Of a stretch of DNA of 64,000 nucleotides, positions 54,321 through 63,559 are shown piece by piece. Under the pieces are notes generated by a model, which was given only the letters and a program-made list of their open reading frames with translations, was not told the origin of the DNA and made no database searches. Source of the DNA: Alcanivorax sediminis (GTDB taxonomy: Bacteria > Pseudomonadota > Gammaproteobacteria > Pseudomonadales > Alcanivoracaceae); the NCBI RefSeq assembly GCF_009601165.1, contig NZ_WIRE01000003.1, positions 1 through 64,000 of the forward strand, in the 5' to 3' direction. Positions within the stretch are counted from its first letter, which is position 1, and each line of letters starts with the position of its first letter. Made by a program: the position numbers and the translations under genes.

Positions 54321-54656
54321 ATGGCGATAAAGGGTTTTCACGCGCACGTTTACTATGATGAGCATACGTTTAGTCAGGCAGCCGCTCTGTGCCAGTCAGC
54401 GCATCTCAATTTCGACCTGCCCATGGGGCACATGCACCGTAAGCCAGTAGGCCCACATCCGAGCTGGAGCTGCCAGTTAAGCATTCCCCGACGCTTGGCA
54501 GGGGAGGTGATCCCCTGGTTGATGGCAAGCCGTAACGGCCTCACTATCTTCGTACATGGGCTCAGTGGCGATGATCTTCGTGATCACACTGAGCTGGTAA
54601 TGTGGCTGGGCGAAAGCCAGCCACTGGACTTGAGTATGTTCCAGTACTCGGCCTGA
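54321..54656 (+). CDS. DOPA 4,5-dioxygenase family protein
   Basis: A 111-residue protein resembling the DOPA 4,5-dioxygenase (DODA-like) family of small ferredoxin-fold proteins. Conserved histidines are visible: H7 and H9 in FHAHVYYD, H37/H39 in GHMHRKPVGPHPSW with H46, and H79/H89 in FVHGLSGDDLRDHTELVMWLG. Fungal members cleave the catechol ring of DOPA with Fe(II); the bacterial substrate is unknown. ATG 54321 gives the family start; a GTG at 54309 is possible. It stands alone with its own terminator. Confidence 0.75.
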   Translation: MAIKGFHAHVYYDEHTFSQAAALCQSAHLNFDLPMGHMHRKPVGPHPSWSCQLSIPRRLAGEVIPWLMASRNGLTIFVHGLSGDDLRDHTELVMWLGESQPLDLSMFQYSA

Positions 54657-54688
54657 CCAACCTCTGTCAGTCAGGCCGAGCATTTTTT
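54647..54688 (+). terminator. Terminator of the DOPA dioxygenase-like gene
   Basis: An 11-bp perfect stem (54647-54657 with 54670-54680, 12-base loop) followed by CATTTTTT. The left arm covers the stop codon of the gene. Confidence 0.8.
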
Positions 54689-55073
54689 AATGCTGTACCA
54701 CCGCTCTGCCGCGGTACATTAGTGTCTTGCCGGTACCGGGTTCGTTCCTGGTGCTCTCCTTTCCTTTTTTTCTTTCGTCATTCATTTCGACAGGCTGGCC
54801 TCGATAGAATCGCACCGGAAGGGTTGGCTCCGGGGTAATTAGCTCATCCGGGCCCTCCAGTTCGATCAGTGCCAGACGAATTTCCCCGTAAAGGCGCTGC
54901 ATTCCCTGGGAGCGGGTGCGGCCGGCATAGTGGGCCAGCTTATGGCGAAGCTCCGGGTCGGTTAGCGAGAGGTTGGCATCAAACTCTGCGCGGATCAGGC
55001 GGCGGCACTGGTTAACCAGGTTCACGATGTTGTACTGCATAAGCCAACGGTGATCAGTAGCGGTAGTGCTCAT
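54687..55073 (-). CDS. Conserved-looking protein of unknown function
   Basis: A 128-residue protein I do not recognise. The first ~90 residues are predicted mainly helical (LMQYNIVNLVNQCRRLIRAEF, then an alternating charged/hydrophobic stretch to IELEG); the C-terminal ~40 residues are basic and probably disordered. No signal peptide or membrane segment. ATG 55073 follows GAGGAG by seven bases, better than a TTG 18 bases upstream. It converges with the DOPA dioxygenase-like gene; its stop lies in that gene's terminator tail. Confidence 0.6.
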   Translation of the reverse strand: MSTTATDHRWLMQYNIVNLVNQCRRLIRAEFDANLSLTDPELRHKLAHYAGRTRSQGMQRLYGEIRLALIELEGPDELITPEPTLPVRFYRGQPVEMNDERKKGKESTRNEPGTGKTLMYRGRAVVQH

Positions 55074-55152
55074 CACATACTCCTCAGACAAGGTCTGTGC
55101 ATTGCGAGTAATTGGGTTAAAGCAGAATTCGTGCCACTACCTGATGCGGCTT

Positions 55153-55183
55153 ACTGGCCACCCTGAGGGGCAGGGTGGCCAGT
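55153..55183 (-). terminator. Hairpin after the GDPD gene
   Basis: A 13-bp perfect stem (55153-55165 with 55171-55183, loop AGGGG) 16 bases beyond the stop of the - strand GDPD gene. It lacks a T-tract on either strand, so termination strength is uncertain. Confidence 0.5.
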
Positions 55184-55199
55184 TTGGTGCGGGTATGCG

Positions 55200-56474
55200 T
55201 TATTTTGAAGCGTGGTTGTCCTGTTGCAGACAATTTGCATAGAAGCTGGTTGTGGCAGGCCAATCAGAGAACACCCCAATAACGCCTATCTGGCGGGCGA
55301 GAACGTCGAGTAATGTGTAGGTGTCGCCATCATTATTAATGGCCGGGGTGACGCTCTGAAAATACCAGCCACCACCATCGGCAAGAGGACCGGACCTCTC
55401 CAGTGACCAGGCGATAATGTCCAGACCAGCTGCACTCGCGGCTTTGGCGTACGCGCTGGGGACGATGCGGTTGTCAGAGTCCGTTGTGACTAACATCCAT
55501 AGCGGTGGGGCGATGATGTTGACGCCATACCCTCTCAGCGTGTCCATATCGGGTTGCCATGTCCCGGGGTTTTCTGGGTCCAGGCCCTGACTGTCGCGGC
55601 CATCCAGAAAAACGGCCTGCTTGCCGTAAGCGCCTTCGTGATTGATCCAGTAGTGAACGTCATCCAGCAAGAAGGATTGAGGAAAGACCCTGTCGGGAGT
55701 AACGCCGGCCTCACGATATTCCTCGATCATCTGATGGGCATAATCCTGCTGGGTATAGTTGCCCTGCCAGGGCATGGCAACCGAAGGGGTCTTCAGTTCC
55801 GGCGTCATTTTTACGCCTAGCTCCTGAAACAGGGCAATGCTTTCCTTGTGGCTGAGCAAGGTACCGTTGTTGCTGTAGAGATCGGTACGAAAGGCTGCCG
55901 TACCCCGGAGGTACTCCTGTACTGTCGTTGCTCTGGGGTTGGTGCCATCCATCTTGCCTTTCAGGGTCTTGAATTGCGCAAGGGTAATGTCACTGGTGCA
56001 GCACCGGGCGCTGGCGGTGTTGGTGCCATCAAACGGACTGAACGGGGTGCTGCATTGGCTGGCCAGCCCGGTTTCCAGAATGTTGGTCGTCGCGTGAAGA
56101 TCACACTGTGAGTGTCGGCAGACCAGCTCCTGATCCTTGGTAAAAGCCACGTCACACTCGAGAATGCCAGCCCCCATACGAGCAGCCGCGCGGTAGGATT
56201 CCTCTGTGTGTTCCGGAAACTGCAGCGGTGCTCCGCGGTGGGCGATCGAGAAGTCGGATACCTTCATGGGGCGGGGGCTGCGGGCACATTCTTCCAGCGC
56301 CCGCTTGAGCGGCCCATCGTCCATATCCGCAACCAGATAATACGGGCGAGGGCCAAGTTCGATGCTGGCCGTTACGGCAGCGTTTGAGTGGGTCGATGGT
56401 GACGCGCAAGCAGCGGTGACCATTGCCAGAGTGGCAGCGGCGGCGAAGCTTCTAAGGGCCCAGATCCGTTTCAT
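55200..56474 (-). CDS. Secreted glycerophosphodiester phosphodiesterase family protein
   Basis: A 424-residue GDPD TIM-barrel enzyme, predicted to hydrolyse glycerophosphodiesters to glycerol-3-phosphate and an alcohol. HRG is at 79-81, PEHT at 88-91, ECD at 106-108 and the second catalytic His is H121 in CRHSQCDL. The N-terminal signal is hydrophobic to about residue 20, followed by AAC (Cys23), which could be a weak lipobox. A cysteine-containing insert (TGLASQC...ARCCTSD) is seen in GlpQ-like enzymes. ATG 56474 follows GGAGG; the 76-residue upstream extension is not family sequence. Confidence 0.85.
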   Translation of the reverse strand: MKRIWALRSFAAAATLAMVTAACASPSTHSNAAVTASIELGPRPYYLVADMDDGPLKRALEECARSPRPMKVSDFSIAHRGAPLQFPEHTEESYRAAARMGAGILECDVAFTKDQELVCRHSQCDLHATTNILETGLASQCSTPFSPFDGTNTASARCCTSDITLAQFKTLKGKMDGTNPRATTVQEYLRGTAAFRTDLYSNNGTLLSHKESIALFQELGVKMTPELKTPSVAMPWQGNYTQQDYAHQMIEEYREAGVTPDRVFPQSFLLDDVHYWINHEGAYGKQAVFLDGRDSQGLDPENPGTWQPDMDTLRGYGVNIIAPPLWMLVTTDSDNRIVPSAYAKAASAAGLDIIAWSLERSGPLADGGGWYFQSVTPAINNDGDTYTLLDVLARQIGVIGVFSDWPATTSFYANCLQQDNHASK

Positions 56475-56723
56475 GATCAACCTCCAGTGTTGTGATTGAG
56501 GATGAGTCTGAGCGGAAGTTATGACGTCCGGATTGGGGTCTGACTGCGGCTGCATGACAGAGGCAAGATTCGTGCTCCCGTTCACAGCGGGGAGGGATAA
56601 ACCGCCTCCGCGCTGCGGTCGACTGGGAACGAGCCTGGCCGAACCAGGGTGTCGCACCCAACAGCCAGGAATGAAGCCTCGAATAGCATCCACGGCTGAC
56701 ATGCCTGCATGTTGCGTGGCGCG

Positions 56724-59549
56724 CTACTTGAGCATGGGTTTCAGGAAGCGGCCGGTATGGCTGCCTTTCACCTTGGCCACCTCTTCCGGGGTGCCTTCGG
56801 CAATGATTTCTCCGCCGCCGTCACCCCCTTCAGGCCCCAGATCCACAATCCAGTCAGCGGTCTTGATGACATCAAGATTGTGCTCGATGACGGCGACGGT
56901 GTTGCCGTGATCGGCCAGCCGGTTCAGGACATCCAGTAGCAGCTGAATGTCATGGAAGTGCAGGCCGGTGGTTGGCTCGTCAAGGATGTACAGCGTGTTG
57001 CCGGTGTCGCGGCGGGACAATTCCTTGGCCAGCTTGACCCTTTGGGCCTCACCACCGGAGAGGGTGGTCGCCGCCTGGCCGAGTTTGATGTAGCTGAGGC
57101 CTACGTCGATCAGGGTTTGCAGTTTACGGGCCAGGGCGGGTACCGCATCGAAAAATTCGCGGCCTTCCTCGATAGTCAGGTCCAGCACTTCGAAGATGTT
57201 CTTCCCTTTGTAGAGAATCTCCAGGGTTTCGCGGTTGTAGCGTTTCCCTTCACACACTTCGCAGGGCACATAGATGTCCGGCAGGAAGTGCATCTCTACC
57301 TTGATGACCCCGTCACCCTGGCAGGCTTCACAGCGGCCGCCTTTGACGTTGAAGCTGAAACGGCCGGGTTTGTAGCCGCGCGCGCGCGCTTCCTGGGTGC
57401 CGGAGAACAGTTCTCGCACCGGGGTGAAGATGCCGGTGTAGGTGGCCGGATTCGAGCGCGGGGTGCGGCCGATGGGGCTCTGATCGATATCCACCACCTT
57501 GTCAAAATGCTCGAGCCCTTCAATGGCTTCGTGGGTCGCTGCCGTGAGGGTGGTGGCCTTGTTAAGTTTGGTGGCCGCCAGCGGGTACAGAGTGCTGTTG
57601 ATCAGGGTGGACTTGCCGGAACCCGAGACCCCGGTAATGCAGGTCAGGAGCCCGACCGGGATGTTGAGCGGATGTCCTTTGAGATTGTTGCCGGTGGCGC
57701 CCAGCAGGGTCAGCCATTTGTCGTCCTTGTTCTGGCGACGTTTCTTCGGAACGGCAATCTGTTTGCGACCGGACAGGTAGTCCCCGGTGAGAGAGGCCGG
57801 GTTATCAGACACGTCCTGTGCGCTACCCTGGGCGACGACCGTGCCGCCGTGCACACCTGCACCGGGTCCGATATCGATGACGTGGTCAGCCAGCCGGATG
57901 GCATCTTCATCGTGCTCCACCACCAGCACCGTGTTGCCGAGATCGCGCAGACGGGTGAGGGTGTTGAGCAGGCGTTCGTTGTCGCGTTGGTGAAGACCAA
58001 TGGAGGGCTCGTCCAGCACATACATTACGCCTACCAGCCCTGCGCCGATCTGGCTGGCCAGCCTGATGCGTTGGGCTTCGCCGCCGGACAGGGTTTCGGC
58101 GCTGCGCTCCAGCGTCAGGTATTCCAGCCCCACGTTTACCAGGAACTGCAGGCGGTCGCGAATCTCCTTGAGAATCTTGTCGGCGATCTCGCCCTTGCTG
58201 CCGGGCAGATTGAGTTCGCTGAAGTAGCGGTGCGCCTTGCCCACGGCCAGGCGTACCACGTCCGGCAGGGTGGTTTGTTCGATAAAGACATGCCGGGCGG
58301 CTTCACGCAGGCGCGAGCCGTTACAGCTGGGGCAGCTGGAGGTGGACATGTAGTTGAGCAGGTCCTCGCGAACGGCATCCGATTCGGTTTCCCGGTAGCG
58401 TCGCTCCATGTTCGGGATAATGCCCTCGAACGGATGGTTGCGTTTAATGATGTCACCGCGGTCGTTCAGGTACCGAAATTCGATGCTTTCCTTGCCGGTG
58501 CCATGGAGGATCTTCTTTCGGGTGGCCTTGTCCAGTTCCTGGAAGGGCACATCCATGTCAAAACCGATGCTTTGCGAGAGGGAGTTGAGCATCTGGAAGT
58601 AATAAACATTGCGACGATCCCAGCCACGAATGGCGCCCTCAGAGAGGGACAGCTCCTCGGAGTTGATCACCTTGTCTTCGTCGAAGAACTGCTTCATGCC
58701 CAGGCCGTCACAGCTTGGGCAGGCGCCGGCCGGATTGTTGAAGGAAAACAGTCTCGGCTCCAACTCTGGAATCGAATAGCCACAGTGGGAGCAGGCGAAC
58801 TTGGCGGAGAAGGTGATTTCTTCGCCTTCCTCGCCCTCCATCGGAGCCACGATGGCGATGTCGTCAGCAAGATTAAGGGCCGTTTCAAAAGATTCCGCCA
58901 GACGATTCTGCAGGTCGCCACGCACCTTGAAGCGATCCACCACCACTTCAATAGTGTGCTTTTTGTTCTTTTCCAGATCCGGGGTGTCATCCATGTCGTA
59001 GATGCGGCCATCCACCCGCACGCGAATAAACCCCTGGGCGCGCAGCTCTTCAAAAAGGTGGACGTGCTCGCCCTTTTTCTCGCGAATCACCGGGGCCAGT
59101 AGCATCAGCTTGCTGCCTTCCTCCATGGCCAGAACCTGGTCGACCATCTGACTGATCGTCTGGGCGGCGAGAGGGGCGTCATGTTCAGGGCAGCGGGGCT
59201 CGCCGACACGGGCAAACAACAGGCGGAGATAGTCGTAGATCTCGGTAATCGTGCCGACGGTGGAGCGGGGGTTATGGCTGGTGGACTTTTGCTCAATGGA
59301 AATAGCCGGACTGAGACCTTCGATGTGATCCACATCGGGCTTTTCCATCATGGACAGAAACTGGCGGGCATAGGTGGAAAGGGATTCTACGTACCGGCGC
59401 TGCCCTTCAGCATAGAGGGTATCGAAGGCCAGAGAGGACTTCCCCGAACCTGACAGTCCGGTGATGACCACCAGTTTGTCGCGAGGGATGTCCAGGTCCA
59501 CGTTTTTCAGATTATGGGTGCGCGCCCCGCGAACCAGAATGGTATCCAT
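56724..59549 (-). CDS. uvrA: Excinuclease ABC subunit A
   Basis: A 941-residue DNA damage sensor of nucleotide-excision repair, acting with UvrB. Two ABC ATPase modules: the first Walker A is [13 protein letters not shown] near 31-44 and the second is [13 protein letters not shown]. Zinc modules are [28 protein letters not shown] and [27 protein letters not shown]. Both LSGGEAQR signatures are intact. A LexA box overlaps its promoter. Confidence 0.98.
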   Translation of the reverse strand: MDTILVRGARTHNLKNVDLDIPRDKLVVITGLSGSGKSSLAFDTLYAEGQRRYVESLSTYARQFLSMMEKPDVDHIEGLSPAISIEQKSTSHNPRSTVGTITEIYDYLRLLFARVGEPRCPEHDAPLAAQTISQMVDQVLAMEEGSKLMLLAPVIREKKGEHVHLFEELRAQGFIRVRVDGRIYDMDDTPDLEKNKKHTIEVVVDRFKVRGDLQNRLAESFETALNLADDIAIVAPMEGEEGEEITFSAKFACSHCGYSIPELEPRLFSFNNPAGACPSCDGLGMKQFFDEDKVINSEELSLSEGAIRGWDRRNVYYFQMLNSLSQSIGFDMDVPFQELDKATRKKILHGTGKESIEFRYLNDRGDIIKRNHPFEGIIPNMERRYRETESDAVREDLLNYMSTSSCPSCNGSRLREAARHVFIEQTTLPDVVRLAVGKAHRYFSELNLPGSKGEIADKILKEIRDRLQFLVNVGLEYLTLERSAETLSGGEAQRIRLASQIGAGLVGVMYVLDEPSIGLHQRDNERLLNTLTRLRDLGNTVLVVEHDEDAIRLADHVIDIGPGAGVHGGTVVAQGSAQDVSDNPASLTGDYLSGRKQIAVPKKRRQNKDDKWLTLLGATGNNLKGHPLNIPVGLLTCITGVSGSGKSTLINSTLYPLAATKLNKATTLTAATHEAIEGLEHFDKVVDIDQSPIGRTPRSNPATYTGIFTPVRELFSGTQEARARGYKPGRFSFNVKGGRCEACQGDGVIKVEMHFLPDIYVPCEVCEGKRYNRETLEILYKGKNIFEVLDLTIEEGREFFDAVPALARKLQTLIDVGLSYIKLGQAATTLSGGEAQRVKLAKELSRRDTGNTLYILDEPTTGLHFHDIQLLLDVLNRLADHGNTVAVIEHNLDVIKTADWIVDLGPEGGDGGGEIIAEGTPEEVAKVKGSHTGRFLKPMLK

Positions 59550-59565
59550 CTACTGCCCCTGAGTA

Positions 59566-59590
59566 CTGTCAAAATGAACAGGGCAGTATA
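59566..59590 (-). promoter_or_regulatory. LexA (SOS) box and -10 element upstream of uvrA
   Basis: The - strand reads TATACT (59590-59585), then three bases later CTGTTCATTTTGACAG (59581-59566), which matches CTG-N10-CAG. The box lies about 16 bases before the uvrA ATG, near the expected transcription start. An 8-bp inverted repeat (59551-59558 with 59581-59588) encloses it. The -35 (TTTCCC, 59613-59608) is weak. Confidence 0.75.
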
Positions 59591-59716
59591 GGCGAATTAC
59601 TGTGAAGGGGAAAAGAATGTAGTGCCTGAAGCTAAGCGCCCGATGCTCGAGGCGGGAAATGACGACGCCATCAGGCTCAATGCGTCAGGCATCCGGCGTC
59701 GCACGTCAGGCGTTTA

Positions 59717-60367
59717 CTAGAGGTTTTCCTGTGCCCAATTCACCGCTTGAAGGCGATTAGAGGCATTGATCTTCTTGAAGATGTTGTAGATGTGGGTCTT
59801 GATGGTGTGTGGGCTCAGGTTGAGGCTGCTGGCAATTTCTGAGTTCTTGGCGCCCGTGGCCATGACCTTGAGCACTTCCACTTCCCGGTCGGTGAGGTTG
59901 ACCTCACTGCGGGAGAAAGTCTTGTTAAAGGTGCGGCTCTTCATCAGATAGGTCTGCAGCACCGAACGCGGGAACCACAGCTCGCCATCAAAGATAGCCT
60001 TGATGCCCTTGCTGAGCAGCGCCTGGGGGCAATCAAACTGGAAGCCGCCATTGACCATGGGCAGGCCGGCCAGTTTTGACAGGGACTCCTCGTCATCCAC
60101 ATTGAACACGGCGATCAGGACGTCATTTTCCACTTCCTGGTCGGCTTCCAGCAGGTGGGCGATCACTTCATTCACGTCCACGCTGTGATAGTCCACCAGA
60201 AACAGGTTCTGGTCATTGGTGCGCAGGGTCTCCACCGTGATGTCGAGGACGGTTGGGATGGGGTTTGCTGTAACCTCCTCCTTGACCAGGAACTCGGTGA
60301 GCAGCGCATTCTGCAGCTGCTGACTGCCGACTACGTAGACCTGTTGGCGTTGTTGTTGGGTATTCAT
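59717..60367 (-). CDS. CsgD-like LuxR-family transcriptional regulator
   Basis: A 216-residue regulator. The N-terminal ~130 residues form a degenerate receiver-like domain (D59 in LFLVDYHS, but no acidic pair at the N-terminus). The C-terminal LuxR helix-turn-helix (about 155-216) has LTDREVEVLKVMATGAKNSEIAS and the CsgD-like end THIYNIFKKINASNRLQAVNWAQ. CsgD controls curli and cellulose in enterobacteria; a biofilm role here is inferred. ATG 60367 was chosen; ATG 60379 is possible. It lies between uvrA and a divergent MFS gene. Confidence 0.8.
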   Translation of the reverse strand: MNTQQQRQQVYVVGSQQLQNALLTEFLVKEEVTANPIPTVLDITVETLRTNDQNLFLVDYHSVDVNEVIAHLLEADQEVENDVLIAVFNVDDEESLSKLAGLPMVNGGFQFDCPQALLSKGIKAIFDGELWFPRSVLQTYLMKSRTFNKTFSRSEVNLTDREVEVLKVMATGAKNSEIASSLNLSPHTIKTHIYNIFKKINASNRLQAVNWAQENL

Positions 60368-60703
60368 TGTCCTGTCCATGACTGTTCGGGAGTTTCGGGC
60401 TTGTCTGACGCTCGCGAGACGCGCTGGCAAAATTGAAAGACTCCCTAGGCGTAAGCCTAAGAAAAAAAACTTATCAGCATGTGAATCTATCACCGCTTTG
60501 ACGGGGGTTCAATTTACTGGTTCAGGCTTTTCGTGAAGTTTGACAATTTTCTTGCCCTGTTTGTGACCGGATAGGCCCTATGGCGCGGTGCATGGTGTGG
60601 TAGAGCGATGTCCCGGCTGAACGGGAATCTGCTACACTGCCCGCCCTTTAATATAGTGGCGAGCGGCCCTCGGGCCAGAACGGTTAGGAGCATCCAGGTT
60701 TCA
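60368..60703. other. Divergent intergenic region (CsgD-like regulator / MFS transporter)
   Basis: No gene seen. It holds a short inverted repeat TAGGC-GTAA-GCCTA (60446-60459) and, on the + strand, TTGACA at 60540-60545 without a good -10 partner. TACACT (60633-60638) and TATAGT (60652-60657) are possible -10 boxes. Promoters for both genes should lie here. Confidence 0.45.
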
Positions 60704-62071
60704 ATGACCGAATTATCTTCCAAGGCGTTGCAGCGAACCGAGCTGAAAACCACCGGGTACATGGCCACCATCTTTGCCCTGCGGATGTTCGGGCTGTTCA
60801 TGATCTTGCCGATTTTTGCGGTGTACGGGCAGGAACTGGATGGCGCGTCGCCGTTGCTGATCGGTACCGCCATTGGCGCCTACGGCCTGATGCAGGCCAT
60901 TTTGCAGATCCCGTTCGGCATGTTGTCCGACCGCTTTGGGCGGCGGCCACTGTTGCTGATCGGCTTGTTGCTGTTTGTTGCTGGTGGGGTGGTGGCTGCC
61001 ATGAGCGACCACATTTACGGCGTGATCGCCGGGCGTGCTTTGCAGGGGGCGGGCGCCATTGCCAGTGTGATCATGGCACTGATCGGTGATGTGGTCAGCG
61101 AAAAGAACCGGACCCGGGCCATGGCGCTGATCGGCATGTCAGTGGGTGGCTCCTTTATTCTGGCATTGATTCTGGGCCCCTTGCTGGCGGCCTGGCTGGG
61201 CTTGTCCGGCCTGTTCTGGGCGACCTCCCTGCTGGGGGCGCTGGCCCTGGTGGTCGCCATGATTGTGCCTGCACCCAAAGCGTTGCAGGGGGAGTTGTTA
61301 CCGGCCGGAGAGCGGTTTCGGCGCGTGCTGGGAAACAAGGCGCTGCTGCGATTCGACGTGGGCATCTTTACCCTGCATGTGATCATGACGGCATCTTTTG
61401 TGGTGGTGCCGGCGCTACTCACCGAACGGCTTGGGCTGAGTCTGCAGAGTCATAGCCTGCTTTACCTCGGGGTGTTGGTAGCCGGGTTCGTTGCCATGGT
61501 GCCGTTGGTGATTCGTGCAGAGCGGCGTGGCGCGGTGCCGGTGAAACGTCTGGCGATTGTCTTGATGGCCGTTTCCCAGTTGTTGCTGGCGCTGGCAGGC
61601 GCCGCCCTTTGGCACTATGTTCTTGCCCTGTTGGTGTTCTTCGCCGCCTTTAATCTGCTGGAGGCCTTGCTGCCTTCGCTGGTGGGGAGAGCGGCCCCGG
61701 CGGGTACCCGTGGTACGGCCATGGGAGTGTATTCAAGCTCCCAGTTCATGGGCGTTTTTGTGGGTGGGCAGCTGGGCGGAGCGCTTTATCAGTGGCTGGG
61801 TCCGCAGGCCGTTTTCTTTGGCTGTATGGCCATGGCGATAATCTGGCTGCTGGTGTTGACTGGGATGCAGGAATTGCCACGTCTGGAAAACCGGGTATTG
61901 CAGTTGCAGCAAGGTCAGGACTGGCTTGCGCTCAGTCGGCAGTTGCGCCTGCTACCCGGCGTGGAAGAAGTGGTGGTGGTGGAAGAGCAGGCCATGGTGC
62001 TGCTCAAGATTGATACCGGTTCTCTGGATGAGAACCAGTTGCAGGGTCTCGCCGCCGCAGCGCAAAGCTGA
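60704..62071 (+). CDS. MFS transporter of the YajR type
   Basis: A 455-residue major facilitator with about 12 transmembrane segments. Motif A (GMLSDRFGRRP) is at 72-82. The C-terminal ~60 soluble residues (VEEVVVVEEQAMVLLKID) resemble the YAM domain that distinguishes E. coli YajR, and the N-terminal half is close to it (GTAIGAYGLMQAILQIPFGMLSDR). Substrate unknown; probably a proton-driven exporter. ATG 60704 gives the expected cytoplasmic N-terminus. Confidence 0.85.
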   Translation: MTELSSKALQRTELKTTGYMATIFALRMFGLFMILPIFAVYGQELDGASPLLIGTAIGAYGLMQAILQIPFGMLSDRFGRRPLLLIGLLLFVAGGVVAAMSDHIYGVIAGRALQGAGAIASVIMALIGDVVSEKNRTRAMALIGMSVGGSFILALILGPLLAAWLGLSGLFWATSLLGALALVVAMIVPAPKALQGELLPAGERFRRVLGNKALLRFDVGIFTLHVIMTASFVVVPALLTERLGLSLQSHSLLYLGVLVAGFVAMVPLVIRAERRGAVPVKRLAIVLMAVSQLLLALAGAALWHYVLALLVFFAAFNLLEALLPSLVGRAAPAGTRGTAMGVYSSSQFMGVFVGGQLGGALYQWLGPQAVFFGCMAMAIIWLLVLTGMQELPRLENRVLQLQQGQDWLALSRQLRLLPGVEEVVVVEEQAMVLLKIDTGSLDENQLQGLAAAAQS

Positions 62072-62164
62072 CACAATGGCGGACTTGCCCTGCTTCTTTG
62101 CAGAAGCCGGGGGGCTGACTCGGCTCCCCCTGAATACTGACCATGAGAGTCACGGAGAGAAACG

Positions 62165-62686
62165 ATGGCGCGCGGCGTTAACAAGGTAATTCTGATTGGC
62201 AATCTGGGTGCGGATCCGGAAACACGTTTCATGCCCAGTGGTGGCGCGGTCACCAATGTTCGTCTGGCCACCAGTGAGTCCTGGAAAGATCGTCAGAGCG
62301 GCCAGATGCAAGAGCGTACGGAGTGGCACCGGGTGGTGTTCTTCAACAAGCTCGGCGAAATTGCCGGTGAATACCTGAAGAAAGGTTCCAAGGTGTATAT
62401 CGAAGGCTCCATCCGTACCCGCAAGTGGCAGGGACAGGATGGCCAGGATCGTTACACCACCGAGATTGTCGCCAACGACATGCAGATGCTGGACGGTCGT
62501 GGTGAAGGCGGCGGCCAGGGTGGCGGTGGCTTTGCTCCCCAGGGTAACCAGGGTGGCCAGGGCAACCAGGGCGGCTACGGCAACGACAACTATGGTGGCG
62601 GCGGTAATGCGCCCCAGTCCAGCCCGAATCAGGGTGGCGGATTCAGCGGCCCTGCAGATGATTTTGACGACGACATCCCGTTCTAA
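62165..62686 (+). CDS. ssb: Single-stranded DNA-binding protein
   Basis: A 173-residue SSB. The OB fold (about 1-110) includes [16 protein letters not shown] and [15 protein letters not shown] Gly/Gln/Asn-rich linker leads to the acidic protein-docking tip DDDIPF (168-173). In many gammaproteobacteria ssb lies next to uvrA; here the CsgD-like and YajR-like genes separate them. No LexA box was seen before this gene. Confidence 0.97.
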   Translation: MARGVNKVILIGNLGADPETRFMPSGGAVTNVRLATSESWKDRQSGQMQERTEWHRVVFFNKLGEIAGEYLKKGSKVYIEGSIRTRKWQGQDGQDRYTTEIVANDMQMLDGRGEGGGQGGGGFAPQGNQGGQGNQGGYGNDNYGGGGNAPQSSPNQGGGFSGPADDFDDDIPF

Positions 62687-62695
62687 GGCGGCCTG

Positions 62696-63427
62696 ATGCC
62701 TCGAAAGTGGATACTGGCACTGTTGTTTGTTGCCAGTCTGATGGTTTTTCTGGTGTTCCTGATGCCGGCGGCAGTGCTCATCGAGCGTGTCCCGGCATTG
62801 CGTCCAGGTGGCGCTCCTCTGGTGCTGCAGTCCCCCCGCGGCCCGTGGTGGAATGCCCAGGTGAACTGGCGCTGGCAGCAACTCCAGGGCGTGCTGGACT
62901 GGCAGCTTGACTGGCATGGGCTGACACCGGGGCTGAACATTGCTGCCCGAACCACCTCAGGCCCGGAAGCACGGGTGAAGGGCTGGCTGGGCGGCACCGG
63001 ACAGCAGAACTGGTCGGTGGAGCAGTTGCGTCTGGCGTTGCCGGTGGCGATGGTGGCCGAGCGCATCCCCCAGGGCAATGCGGATGGTCGGGTCGATGCC
63101 ACGATAATGGGATTGGCGGTGTCTGATGGTCAGGTTGAGGATGCCCGCGCCACGCTGCAATACAGTGGCGGCACCGTGACCTGGGGCAAGGGGGGCTCGG
63201 CCACGGTGCCAGTGTTACAGGGCAAGGTCAGCATGGAAGCCGCGGCGCCGACCCTGATTGTTACCGACCCGGATGGACAAGTCCTGATGAATGCCAGCCT
63301 GGCCGATGGACGTTTCCAGTTGGCAGTGTTGCGTGCCTGGCCTCAACTGTTGGGGGTCAGTCAGGGGGGCAACGCTGACGATGTAGTGTTCCAGATGTCA
63401 CAGCCGTTTGCGTTGGCCGGCGGCTGA
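62696..63427 (+). CDS. gspN: Type II secretion system protein N
   Basis: A 243-residue protein with one N-terminal membrane segment (about 5-27) and a periplasmic beta-rich domain. The GGAPLVLQSPRGPWWNAQ region and its place before gspC support GspN. Its role in type II secretion is accessory and poorly known. The start is nine bases after ssb, so it may be cotranscribed with ssb. Confidence 0.75.
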   Translation: MPRKWILALLFVASLMVFLVFLMPAAVLIERVPALRPGGAPLVLQSPRGPWWNAQVNWRWQQLQGVLDWQLDWHGLTPGLNIAARTTSGPEARVKGWLGGTGQQNWSVEQLRLALPVAMVAERIPQGNADGRVDATIMGLAVSDGQVEDARATLQYSGGTVTWGKGGSATVPVLQGKVSMEAAAPTLIVTDPDGQVLMNASLADGRFQLAVLRAWPQLLGVSQGGNADDVVFQMSQPFALAGG

Positions 63428-63559
63428 AGCAGGTAAAGAAAAGCCTGCTATTGGTAACACGACAGAGCAACAAATTGCTTTTATGATCCGGTATCTTGTT
63501 GATAGTCGGGTCAAGGTTTATACCGCGCCCACCAATAACGATAAAGGAAGAGCGGGACA

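Noticed and set aside
59671..59711. Three TCAGGC words downstream of the CsgD-like gene
   Set aside because: Irregular spacing and short unit; no evidence of a repeat family.
62072..62164. SOS box upstream of ssb
   Set aside because: No CTG-N10-CAG match; only a short GC-rich hairpin.
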